Shown one piece after another: positions 8,098 to 15,785 of a DNA stretch of 25,206 nucleotides. Under the pieces are notes generated by a model that was given only the letters and a program-made list of their open reading frames with translations, did no database searches and was not told the origin of the DNA. The stretch is taken from positions 1,275 to 26,480 of the forward strand of contig DNGI01000057.1 in the NCBI GenBank assembly GCA_003486645.1. Direction: 5' to 3'. How positions within the stretch are numbered: position 1 is the stretch's first letter; every line of letters begins with the position of its first letter. Made by a program: the position numbers and the translations under genes. The stretch comes from Cyanobacteria bacterium UBA11370. Lineage in GTDB: Bacteria > Cyanobacteriota > Cyanobacteriia > Cyanobacteriales > Coleofasciculaceae.

Positions 8098-9312
8098 ATG
8101 GATGGGAAGTTAAACTTATCGATGCTTAAGCTCCATCATTGTTGGCTAATTCAGCAATCTTTTTTAGTAACGGTTGTGTTAGGTTCAGTTCTTTCCCTAC
8201 CCGCTTTTGCTCAACTTCCTACGTTTGCAGAACCTGAAACTTTCCCCACTCCAGAATCTGAAATTGCACCCGTTACCAGACCTGAAGTTTTATCAGTTCC
8301 CGAACCTGAAGTTGCACCAGCAACAGCCCCTCAAATTTTACCAACTACATCACCTGAATTTGTCAGACCCTCTTACATTCTAGGTCCTGGCGATCAAGTT
8401 GAAATCACAGTATTTGAGTATGAAGAATTTACTGGACCTCAGATCATTTTGCCCGATGGAACAATTACGTTGCCAATTATTGGTGCAGTTCAGGCCGCAA
8501 ATCGAACTCCGGAAACCCTCGCTCAGGAATTAACTGTTCGCTTAGGTCAAGTGTTAGTAAATCCGGTTGTTAGCATTAAGTTAAGTGTCCTACGACCCGC
8601 GTTGGTAAATATAGCCGGAGAAGTGCATCGTCCAGGTCCACTTTTGCTTCGCAGTACAGCAACTAATCCGGTTAATGATGGTTTTATTCTGAGAGGTTCA
8701 CTTCTCGCTGAGGGCGTATCAACGATCAGTTCAGCACTGAGAGCAGCGGGAGGGGTTACTCAAAATGCTGACTTGCGTCAGATTGTTTTAAGACGTTCTC
8801 TTCCTGGAGGAAATTCGATTACGACTACCATCAATTTCTGGGATGCTCTTGGGTCTGAAAAGGCAGCGCAAGATCTGATTGTGCAGGATGGAGACTCAAT
8901 TTTTGTGCCTCGGCTAGCAGCAGATGCTGCGATTGATCGCCGCCTAATTGCCAAGTCTACTTTAGCACCGAACACAGTCCGGGTTCGAGTGGTTGGACAG
9001 GTGACTAGACCAGGGCAAATTGATGCTCCTCCCAACAGTTCTATCTCCAGCGCGGTAGCGATCGCGGGTGGACCTACAGATGATGCCAAACTCAGCCAAG
9101 TTACATTAATTCGGTTGAATGAAGAGGGCGCTGTTGAAACCCAAGAATTGGATTTAAGGAGTTTTAATGATAGTTATCAAATTCAGGAAGGAGATGTGAT
9201 TATTGTTCCGAAGACAAATATATCTTCAATTCTAGATTTTGCGTTTCGATTGAATGACCCGTGGGACTTTTTATCGAGTTTTATTCGGTTTTTGGATCCT
9301 GATATACGCTAA
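8098..9312 (+). CDS. Wza-type outer-membrane polysaccharide export protein (OPX)
   Basis: This 404-residue exported protein is inferred to form the outer-membrane export channel for the EPS. A signal peptide spans about residues 14-39 with a likely cleavage after AFA (LPAFAQ). There is no lipobox cysteine, unlike E. coli Wza. A linker (about 41-88) rich in Pro and Glu repeats loosely the pattern PEVLSVPEPEVAPATAP. The poly-export domain follows (about 92-165, GPGDQVEITVFEYEEF and LPDGTITLPIIG). Two SLBB domains come next (NIAGEVHRPG at about 171-180, and VRVVGQVTRPGQI further on). The last 25 residues (DPWDFLSSFIRFLDPDIR) could be a short amphipathic helix. The start at ATG 8098 is not marked by a Shine-Dalgarno; ATG 8122 would still leave a full signal peptide. 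It is co-transcribed with wzc and the polymerase, judging from gaps of 9 and 12 bases. Confidence 0.93.
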   Translation: MDGKLNLSMLKLHHCWLIQQSFLVTVVLGSVLSLPAFAQLPTFAEPETFPTPESEIAPVTRPEVLSVPEPEVAPATAPQILPTTSPEFVRPSYILGPGDQVEITVFEYEEFTGPQIILPDGTITLPIIGAVQAANRTPETLAQELTVRLGQVLVNPVVSIKLSVLRPALVNIAGEVHRPGPLLLRSTATNPVNDGFILRGSLLAEGVSTISSALRAAGGVTQNADLRQIVLRRSLPGGNSITTTINFWDALGSEKAAQDLIVQDGDSIFVPRLAADAAIDRRLIAKSTLAPNTVRVRVVGQVTRPGQIDAPPNSSISSAVAIAGGPTDDAKLSQVTLIRLNEEGAVETQELDLRSFNDSYQIQEGDVIIVPKTNISSILDFAFRLNDPWDFLSSFIRFLDPDIR

Positions 9313-9324
9313 AAATAGAACATT

Positions 9325-10677
9325 ATGAAAGAATTAATTAAAAGTCTGGTTGATGTCCCGACTTTGAGAATTTCGCTACTCATTGCTTTGGGAATTTATA
9401 CTGTATTGTTAGTGTATAATACGAATAAAAATAGTAAATTTGCTTTAGATGTAGAGAGAATTTTTGTCTTTTTTGTGCTGTTTTGTCTATCAAAAGTTAA
9501 TATGGCTGTTTTGATGCACTTTAATCCTGCCTATTTAGTTGAACCACCCCTAAACGCGGTATTAGCTAACTTACAAGTTGTAATTCTGGGATTTATGATC
9601 CTGACTTTGGGATCAAGAACGAGCCATTTTTTTACAAAAAAAATGCTCCCCTCACTGTTCATGTCAGGGTTAAAAAATCCCTTTTTTTGGACTTTGATTT
9701 TGCTATCAATAATCTCGGCTTTCTGGTCAGATACTCCGTTAATAACCTTCAAAGCCGGAATGGTATTAGTTGCCTTAAATCTATTAAGTCTCTATATTGT
9801 GAAGCAATATGATTGGTTAAATTTATTTTGGTTTTTACGATGGAATTTGGTATTGATAGCCTCACTAAGTATGGTTATACGCACCACAACTAACGGAGGA
9901 GGCTTGGCAGGTATTACATTTGCTAAAAATGAACTGGGTGGTATGATGGCGTTGAGTGCAGTACTATGGATTCTCCAAGCTATCTATGAATCAAAACACC
10001 GTTGGTTCGCGTGGGGAATAGTAGCATTTTCGGTCAGTGTGATACTGCAAGCCAAGTCAACTGGCGCTCAATTTATATTCTTAGTCTTGTTAGCTTTATC
10101 AGCCTTAACTAGCTTTTTAAAAAAATTAAAATCTTATTATGCCGTTATCGTTGTTGCCTCTTTTTTAGCCATATCTATAATTATGTATTTTGTTATAGAG
10201 GCGAACTTAGAACACATTGTGGAAGCTACTGGAAAAGATTTGACGTTTACGGGTCGTCGGCAAATCTGGGAAGATAGCTGGGATGCAATCCAAAATCGTT
10301 TATGGTTGGGTTATGGTACGTATAGTTTCTGGCAAGGTTGGCGAGGACTGGATAATCCAGCTAAGGACTGGATGAGTGGCTTTTGGATGCCACCAAACTC
10401 TCATCAGGGATTCTTAGACATATGGATTGAATTAGGTTTGATTGGGCTAATACTCTTTATTGCTTCATTATTATTGAATTTAGTGCAAGCTGTATTGAAA
10501 TTAACCACTGCCAAAGGAATTGAGTCCATACTCCCCCTAATTTTGGTTGTTTGTGTCATTATGACAAACTTATCAGAAAGCAAATGTTTAAGACCCAATT
10601 TTTTTTGGACTTTATATACGTTAACAGCCGTGAAACTGAGCGTAGACTCCAAACCTTTGAGTACTGATAAAAATTAA
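9325..10677 (+). CDS. Wzy-type EPS polymerase (O-antigen ligase/polymerase family)
   Basis: This 450-residue protein has about ten to twelve hydrophobic segments, matching Wzy/WaaL family membrane proteins that join lipid-linked repeat units on the periplasmic face. The family-typical block FTGRRQIWEDSWDAI followed by RLWLGYGTYSFW sits near residues 306-335, with a large periplasmic loop just after it (WMPPNSHQGFLDIWIELG). Its position as third gene behind wzc and wza favours polymerase over ligase. The family is very divergent in sequence, so the linkage it makes cannot be predicted. The start ATG 9325 lies 12 bases after the wza stop. The downstream gene is convergent, so the operon ends here; no clear stem-loop terminator is visible. 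Confidence 0.88.
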   Translation: MKELIKSLVDVPTLRISLLIALGIYTVLLVYNTNKNSKFALDVERIFVFFVLFCLSKVNMAVLMHFNPAYLVEPPLNAVLANLQVVILGFMILTLGSRTSHFFTKKMLPSLFMSGLKNPFFWTLILLSIISAFWSDTPLITFKAGMVLVALNLLSLYIVKQYDWLNLFWFLRWNLVLIASLSMVIRTTTNGGGLAGITFAKNELGGMMALSAVLWILQAIYESKHRWFAWGIVAFSVSVILQAKSTGAQFIFLVLLALSALTSFLKKLKSYYAVIVVASFLAISIIMYFVIEANLEHIVEATGKDLTFTGRRQIWEDSWDAIQNRLWLGYGTYSFWQGWRGLDNPAKDWMSGFWMPPNSHQGFLDIWIELGLIGLILFIASLLLNLVQAVLKLTTAKGIESILPLILVVCVIMTNLSESKCLRPNFFWTLYTLTAVKLSVDSKPLSTDKN

Positions 10678-10685
10678 AGCAGAAT

Positions 10686-10714
10686 TCAGGAGTCAGAAGT
10701 CAGACGTTAGGAGT
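10686..10714 (+). repeat. Degenerate AGGAGTCAGAAGTCAG-type cyanobacterial repeat
   Basis: The short stretch between the convergent polymerase and GT4 genes contains GGAGTCAGAAGTCAG and then GTTAGGAGT. These are degenerate heptamer copies of a short repeat that is frequent between genes in filamentous cyanobacteria. It is weakly expressed here, with only about four imperfect units. Confidence 0.5.
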
Positions 10715-10787
10715 AGAACAGGCTTTATCTGTAGCTTTCTTTCCTCATTTTTTTACCTCATCCAGTTGCCATCTGCGGAATGTGCGT

Positions 10788-12038
10788 TTAACGATGAAGA
10801 ATTTCAGTAAAAAGGGATAAGTATCGTTGCGCTTGTAATGCTAGGGTAAATTCTTGCTCAACTTTTTGACGGGCGCGATCGCCTAGTTTTTGATGTCGTT
10901 CTTGATTTTCTAGCACCCAGGTAATTCCTTGTGCTAGTTCTTCAATATCAAAAGGTTTAGCTAAATAGCCATTTTGCTGATGCTCAATCATATCCGACAT
11001 ACCACCAATATTGAAGGCGACGCAAGGTGTTCCGCACGTCAGCGCTTCCATTACAGTATTGGGCAAATTATCCTGAGTAGAAGGTAAGACAAAAACATCG
11101 GCTGCGGAGTAGACCAAGGCAAGAGAAAAATCATCTTTTAATGTACCCAAGTAATGAGTTTTAAGACCAAATGGAGGAGAATTATCAATCTGAGAAGCTC
11201 CAAAAATAACTAGCTCTAATTGGTCTTGACACCCCCATTGAATTAACGTTTGCAGGCCGGGTTTTAACAGGTGAAATCCCTTCCTTGGCTCCTTAGTTCC
11301 CCAAGAAGCACCAAACAGAATAAGTTTTTTATCTTGAGGTAACTTCAGTATTTCTCGTGCTACCTGTTTATTAACAGGTTTATACGTTTCAGTATCAATA
11401 CCATTGGGAATTACCTCTACACGTAGATTATGAAAAAGGGAGCTTGAAGCTACACACTTAGCTAACCACAAACTAGGAGTAACAAGGGTTAAATTAAGAT
11501 TTTTCCAGGCTTTAGCTTTACGTTGCCATACCCAACGGGATAAATCCCAGTTTTTATGACTATGAAGTTGGGGACAAGTGCCACAGGAATTCGTGTAGCG
11601 ATCGCAATTTTGACTGTAGTGACATCCTCCTGTAAAAGCCCACATATCATGAAGAGTCCAAACTAAGGGCTGATTGATTTTAGCAAGCGTTTCAATTTTT
11701 ACGTAGCCCTGACCGATCCAATGAAGGTTAATAATATCTGGTTTAAGTTGGTTAATTTGAGGAACAATTCTATCGGGAACCCAGTGTAAAGAATACACAA
11801 CAGGTTCGCGTTCACGATAGAGTCGCAATGGCAAGGTATCCAACTGAGAAATTAAACTTAATTTGGCAATTCCTTTTTCTAATTTAGTTTGCGGAGTCAG
11901 AACGGTTCTATCATTAGTAGACTGAATTTGTACTAACATCTGAGAATCTATACCCGAACGACATAGACCCTGATGGAGTCGATACGTAGCACGACCAGCG
12001 CCTCCACCATCAAATTTGCTCAAAAGCAAAACTTTCAT
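10788..12038 (-). CDS. GT4-family glycosyltransferase (GT-B fold)
   Basis: This is a 416-residue retaining glycosyltransferase, inferred to add a sugar to the lipid-linked repeat unit in the cytoplasm. The N-terminal domain opens with MKVLLLSKFDGGGAGRATYR, the glycine-rich start typical of this family. A cysteine-containing stretch follows (GGCHYSQNCDRYTNSCGTC), as in colanic-acid-type GT4 enzymes. The C-terminal domain has VEVIPNGID and the donor-binding E-x7-E region DNLPNTVMEALTCGTP, then the GGMSDMI and NGYL motifs. I chose ATG 12038, which has AAAGG nine bases upstream. A TTG at 12065 in the same frame would overlap the upstream gene. It is the last gene of a minus-strand block behind the HlpA-like gene, 13 bases away. 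Donor and acceptor sugars are unknown. Confidence 0.9.
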   Translation of the reverse strand: MKVLLLSKFDGGGAGRATYRLHQGLCRSGIDSQMLVQIQSTNDRTVLTPQTKLEKGIAKLSLISQLDTLPLRLYREREPVVYSLHWVPDRIVPQINQLKPDIINLHWIGQGYVKIETLAKINQPLVWTLHDMWAFTGGCHYSQNCDRYTNSCGTCPQLHSHKNWDLSRWVWQRKAKAWKNLNLTLVTPSLWLAKCVASSSLFHNLRVEVIPNGIDTETYKPVNKQVAREILKLPQDKKLILFGASWGTKEPRKGFHLLKPGLQTLIQWGCQDQLELVIFGASQIDNSPPFGLKTHYLGTLKDDFSLALVYSAADVFVLPSTQDNLPNTVMEALTCGTPCVAFNIGGMSDMIEHQQNGYLAKPFDIEELAQGITWVLENQERHQKLGDRARQKVEQEFTLALQAQRYLSLFTEILHR

Positions 12039-12051
12039 TTCTATAAACCTT

Positions 12052-12978
12052 TTAATATGTGGCAATTAGCTTGATTTTTCTAGCAATACGCTTGAGCAGA
12101 GTGGGGCTGTAATCAAATAAAGTATTTTGGGTAAAGTTATCTGCTGCCCTATTCCGAATTATAAAGGGCGGATGGTTTAAAGGAAAATTCATTTCTTCAA
12201 CCGGCATTTGACTATATCTGCTTTTTTTTTGATTCGCATTCGTTGACTGATTCCCAAAGCCAATATTTGAAACCAGGTTGACATTTGAAATAATGCTTAA
12301 ACCACTTTGTACCCAGCAAGAAAGCATCCATCTTGTATCCCAGGTATCTATTTTTCCACTATACGTTGACTGAAAATTTTTTCTCCACGCTCTTACGGCT
12401 TGTGCTTCTCCTAAAATCTCTGTGAGGAGGTCTAATTCCAAAACGTTTGACCATAGTTGCTCGTCAAAATTAAAATATTGCCATGCACGTTTCCAGGTTG
12501 CCCAACCCCAGCAATGTTGGTAGCGGGAAAAGTAGTAGCTATACTCAGTCCGTTTTTGTCCAAATTGAACGTTTTGCCCGGATATTGAAGTAATCCGTTG
12601 ATCATGGCGATAGCGGTTCAAGAGTTCTTCGCAGAATCGGAAAAATGTAGGATGAGGGACACAATCATCTTCTAAAATAATGGCTTCTTCAACGGTATTG
12701 AATACCCAATCTAAGCCACTAGCAACGCGCTTTGCACACCCTAAATTAATCTTAGAGTAGTTTTTGAGAACCTCGCAGTCCCAATCAACACGATCAATAA
12801 TTGTTCGGGTAGCAGCACATTGTTCTGCTTCACCCGGTCGATCTATACGATGGCCATCTGCAATAACTAAAAGCTGAGGCGGTTTGGCTTGACGAATTAC
12901 ATCAAATACTTTCTGAGTTGTTTCTGGTCGTTTGAAAATGATAAAGACTACAGGAGTTTTGAGTTGCCATTGAGACAT
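12052..12978 (-). CDS. GT-A glycosyltransferase of the 'HlpA-like' type
   Basis: This 308-residue protein has a Rossmann-like GT-A start (TPVVFIIFKRPETTQKVFDVI, residues 8-28). The acidic LEDDC motif (102-106) stands in the place of the DxD metal/nucleotide site, and the aromatic block HCWGWATWKRAW (155-166) follows. Proteins of this kind are often annotated as 'hemolytic protein HlpA-like', but they look like sugar transferases and sit in EPS loci, as here. I infer a cytoplasmic transferase of the repeat-unit pathway with unknown sugar. The start ATG 12978 has GGAG eight bases upstream. It is followed 13 bases later by the GT4 gene, so the two are surely co-transcribed. No membrane segment is seen. 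Confidence 0.8.
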   Translation of the reverse strand: MSQWQLKTPVVFIIFKRPETTQKVFDVIRQAKPPQLLVIADGHRIDRPGEAEQCAATRTIIDRVDWDCEVLKNYSKINLGCAKRVASGLDWVFNTVEEAIILEDDCVPHPTFFRFCEELLNRYRHDQRITSISGQNVQFGQKRTEYSYYFSRYQHCWGWATWKRAWQYFNFDEQLWSNVLELDLLTEILGEAQAVRAWRKNFQSTYSGKIDTWDTRWMLSCWVQSGLSIISNVNLVSNIGFGNQSTNANQKKSRYSQMPVEEMNFPLNHPPFIIRNRAADNFTQNTLFDYSPTLLKRIARKIKLIATY

Positions 12979-12996
12979 TGAGCGATCTCCGCAAAA

Positions 12997-13122
12997 TTAC
13001 TTAATTGACTTATGAATAATATTTTTATCTAGGATTTGATGAATAAAATATTTTATTCTTTCTAAAAAAATAAGCCTATTCATGTTAAATTCCCGCAGGG
13101 TATTGATCAATGTTTTTTTCAT
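12997..13122 (-). CDS. Possible 41-residue small protein between wzx and a glycosyltransferase gene
   Basis: This minus-strand frame begins ATG 13122 (MKKTLINTLREFNMNR) and ends at TAA 12997-12999. A good Shine-Dalgarno, GAGGTG, lies six bases before the ATG and overlaps the wzx stop codon, so the ATG is only ten bases behind wzx. The next gene on the strand starts 18 bases after its stop. The spacing on both sides is that of an operon gene. The predicted peptide is basic (Lys, Arg) with an Ile/Leu/Phe-rich middle (RLIFLERIKYFIHQIL), possibly an amphipathic helix. I do not recognise it. It may be a true small protein, the remnant of a larger gene, or a chance frame in AT-rich DNA. It contains an 18-base perfect palindrome (13041-13058). 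Confidence 0.4.
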   Translation of the reverse strand: MKKTLINTLREFNMNRLIFLERIKYFIHQILDKNIIHKSIK

Positions 13123-13132
13123 TAATCACACC

Positions 13133-14455
13133 TCACTTTCCCAAAGGAAGATTAATTTTTCCTATTGCGTCGGAGTGTATTCCCAGCTTTTGATAAACTA
13201 AGATAACTTGCCAAATGCTATTGAAAAACATAGTGATTGTCGTTGCACTTGCTGCACCTTCTGCCCCCCATAATGGTATGAGTAAGGCGTTTAAAAGAAT
13301 ATTCATAACAGCGCTAATTGAAGTAAGCTTTGCATAATCAGCTTCGTAACGAGTCATATTGAGTAAAAGACCGCCTGCTCCTGTAGCAACATTCATCAAG
13401 TTGCCAATACTTAAAATAGCAAGAATTAACCATCCTTGAGTAAACTCTCGACCAAAGATTAACAAAATCCAATGACCAAATACAAGCAAGATAATCGTAA
13501 TCAGCGATCCGGCAAAAAACATAGTGCGTGTACTTTTGGTTGTAAGACGCTGCAACTGCTGAATTTTTCCTTCTGCATACAAACTGGCTATATGAGGACC
13601 TAGAACTTGACAGCCAATAACCATCCCAAACAGAATTAAGCCTGAAAGACGGTTGCTAATAGTATAGACTCCTACCGTTTCAGTTCCCTTAATAATTCCC
13701 AACATTACGCTATCCGTTCGGCTAAAAATACCAAACGTGCCACTGATTAATAACATGAACAACCCACTCGATAACCATTGCTTTACTTGATATTCAGGAG
13801 ATGCTGTTTTGATAGCCTTCGGGAGAATCCAATACAGCATTATTGTGCCAACTAGGAATGCAATTATGCTAGACACAACCCTCATAACCATAACCAAAGG
13901 AGGATTGACTTCCTGTGGGATAATGAAGTAAGCGCTAGTCAGTAAAACTAAAAATACGAGAGGTTGAATCAGGCTTTCAGGTAATTGACCCGTTACCACA
14001 TGATGTAACCCTTTGAGAGTTGACTGTCTGAGGCTAGTTAGCGTAATTAAAGGTAACAAAATTAAAGCTAGCGAGAACGTAAGTAGGGTTTGGCTATTTT
14101 CTTTTGTTAAGCCCCAAGCAACAGCCAGTGATAGTAATGCTATTGTTACAGAAGTGAGCAGTACTACTTGATTTGACCAACGCAATAAACCTTGAATTAA
14201 ACCCCAAGCTTGTCGAGACTGGCTAGCTGCAACTTCACGAATAATTAACCCATCCAAACCAAGGGTTGCTGGAATGTTGAGTATAAAAATCCAACTTATG
14301 GCGTAAGCATAAATGCCATACCCTTCTGCACCTAACAACCGAGTCATAGGGATGCTGACAACAAAGGCTAGACCAGTAGCTGTAAGGTTGAGACCGGATG
14401 TGCCTGCTACACTTTTTATGATACGACTTCGGCGAATAGTCTCTAAAATTTTCAT
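13133..14455 (-). CDS. Wzx-type lipid-linked oligosaccharide flippase
   Basis: This 440-residue polytopic membrane protein belongs to the MOP/polysaccharide-transport family, which moves completed undecaprenyl-diphosphate repeat units across the plasma membrane. About twelve to fourteen hydrophobic segments fill the whole length. The N-terminal block GLNLTATGLAFVVSIPMTRLLGAEGYGIYAYA and the later SNRLSGLILFG and YEADYAKLTSISAVMNILLNALLIP regions are typical of Wzx/RfbX proteins. It starts at ATG 14455 with no strong Shine-Dalgarno. It leads a minus-strand block that continues with the possible small protein, the HlpA-like and the GT4 genes, and is divergent from the second GT4 gene. Flippases are usually tuned to their repeat unit, so this gene should belong with the local GTs. 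Confidence 0.92.
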   Translation of the reverse strand: MKILETIRRSRIIKSVAGTSGLNLTATGLAFVVSIPMTRLLGAEGYGIYAYAISWIFILNIPATLGLDGLIIREVAASQSRQAWGLIQGLLRWSNQVVLLTSVTIALLSLAVAWGLTKENSQTLLTFSLALILLPLITLTSLRQSTLKGLHHVVTGQLPESLIQPLVFLVLLTSAYFIIPQEVNPPLVMVMRVVSSIIAFLVGTIMLYWILPKAIKTASPEYQVKQWLSSGLFMLLISGTFGIFSRTDSVMLGIIKGTETVGVYTISNRLSGLILFGMVIGCQVLGPHIASLYAEGKIQQLQRLTTKSTRTMFFAGSLITIILLVFGHWILLIFGREFTQGWLILAILSIGNLMNVATGAGGLLLNMTRYEADYAKLTSISAVMNILLNALLIPLWGAEGAASATTITMFFNSIWQVILVYQKLGIHSDAIGKINLPLGK

Positions 14456-14522
14456 TAAATTGATGATTTTTTTGAGGATGTAGGATAAATTGTAACTTAA
14501 AAGATGAGTAGTATTGAAATCG

Positions 14523-14551
14523 TTGATTGGTTTATATAAAAACTGAATAAT
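14523..14551 (+). promoter_or_regulatory. Candidate sigma-70 promoter for the right-hand GT block
   Basis: TTGATT (14523-14528), 17 bases and AATAAT (14546-14551) form a plausible -35/-10 pair about 40 bases before the GT4 start, inside the 122-134 bp gap between divergent wzx and GT4. AT-rich DNA makes chance matches likely, but a promoter must lie in this short gap. A TACAAT on the minus strand (14489-14494) could be the -10 for wzx. Confidence 0.35.
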
Positions 14552-14589
14552 GGCTCTAAGATTAGAACAATAGAATTGTGATTAAGGTT

Positions 14590-15732
14590 ATGAAGATAGC
14601 TTATGTTACTCCTTACAAATCAACAGACATTTTGAGCTGGTCAGGATTGGGGTTTTATATCGCTCAATCTCTTAAAGAACAAGCTATCGAAATTAAGTAT
14701 ATTGATTCCTTGAGAGAAAAATACTCAGTTTTATTCAAGGCAAAAAAAGCATTTTATCTTTTACTGAAAAAACGATATTTACTAGATAGAGAACCGGTAA
14801 TTATTAAAGACTATGCCAATCAAGTTTACAAGCGATTATCTCAAACTAATGTTGATTTAGTCTTCAGTACAGGCACAATTCCAATTGCCTATCTGGATTG
14901 CCAACAGCCTATCGTTATTTGGTCAGATTGTACCTTCGCCGGAATGGTTGATTTTTATCCTTATACGAGTAATCTTTGCCAAGAAACTCTCAATCATGGA
15001 AATGTGATGGAGAGTTTTGCACTCCAAAAATGTAAGTTAGCTATATTTGCATCTGAGTGGGCGGCTCAGACAGCAATTGATCATTATAAAATTGATCCGA
15101 TTAAAGTAAAAGTAGTCCCTTTTGGAGCTAATATTGAGTGTCATAGAAGTCTTAATGAGATTAAGATGATAATTGAAAAAAGACCCCCAAATAAATGTAA
15201 ATTGTTATTTATTGGAGTTGATTGGTTTAGAAAAGGAGGGAATATAGCGCTTGAGGTAGCCAAAGCATTGAATAAGTCTGGTTTACCTACCGAATTGACA
15301 ATTGTTGGATGTAAGCCTATTGTGAAGGAACCCCTACCTAACTTTGTTAAATCTTTAGGTTTTATCAGTAAATCTTCTGAAGAAGGGAAACAAAAGATTG
15401 CTGATTTATTAGCTGAATCACACTTTCTGATCTTACCCTCCCAATCAGAATGCTTTGGTGTCGTTTTTTGTGAAGCTAGCTCTTTTGGGGTTCCTTGCCT
15501 TGCTACTCAGGTAGGAGGTATTCCAACAGCAGTTAGAGATAATTTCAATGGTAAACTATTTGCTCTAGATGCTAACATTTCTGAGTACTGTCACTATATT
15601 TCTGATTTATTTACTCATTACTCCGATTATAAAAAGTTAGCCCTTTCTGCCTTTGATGAATATCACTCTCGCCTTAACTGGTCAGTGGCTGGAAAAACCG
15701 TCAAGAATCTACTAATGGATATTCTAAGTTAG
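14590..15732 (+). CDS. GT4-family glycosyltransferase (GT-B fold)
   Basis: This is a 380-residue retaining glycosyltransferase, probably adding one sugar of the repeat unit on the cytoplasmic side. The N-terminus MKIAYVTPYKSTDILSWSG is family-like. The linker has IFASEWAAQTAIDHY and VKVVPFGANIE. The C-terminal domain has LLFIGVDWFRKGGNIALE and the donor-binding ILPSQSECFGVVFCEASSFG, with Glu residues in the E-x7-E arrangement, then GGIPTAV and NGKLF. I chose ATG 14590; an in-frame GTG at 14578 adds four residues. The gene is AT-rich compared with lepA, as are its right-hand neighbours. It is the first gene of the long plus-strand block, and the GT2 gene follows after 53 bases. Confidence 0.88.
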   Translation: MKIAYVTPYKSTDILSWSGLGFYIAQSLKEQAIEIKYIDSLREKYSVLFKAKKAFYLLLKKRYLLDREPVIIKDYANQVYKRLSQTNVDLVFSTGTIPIAYLDCQQPIVIWSDCTFAGMVDFYPYTSNLCQETLNHGNVMESFALQKCKLAIFASEWAAQTAIDHYKIDPIKVKVVPFGANIECHRSLNEIKMIIEKRPPNKCKLLFIGVDWFRKGGNIALEVAKALNKSGLPTELTIVGCKPIVKEPLPNFVKSLGFISKSSEEGKQKIADLLAESHFLILPSQSECFGVVFCEASSFGVPCLATQVGGIPTAVRDNFNGKLFALDANISEYCHYISDLFTHYSDYKKLALSAFDEYHSRLNWSVAGKTVKNLLMDILS

Positions 15733-15785
15733 TAATTCTGAGTCGCGTAGTTCTACTTTTTTATTCACTTAATCAAACATTCAGA

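Noticed and set aside
10678..10787. Intrinsic terminator between the convergent polymerase and GT4 genes
   Set aside because: No GC-rich stem followed by a T run could be found on either strand.
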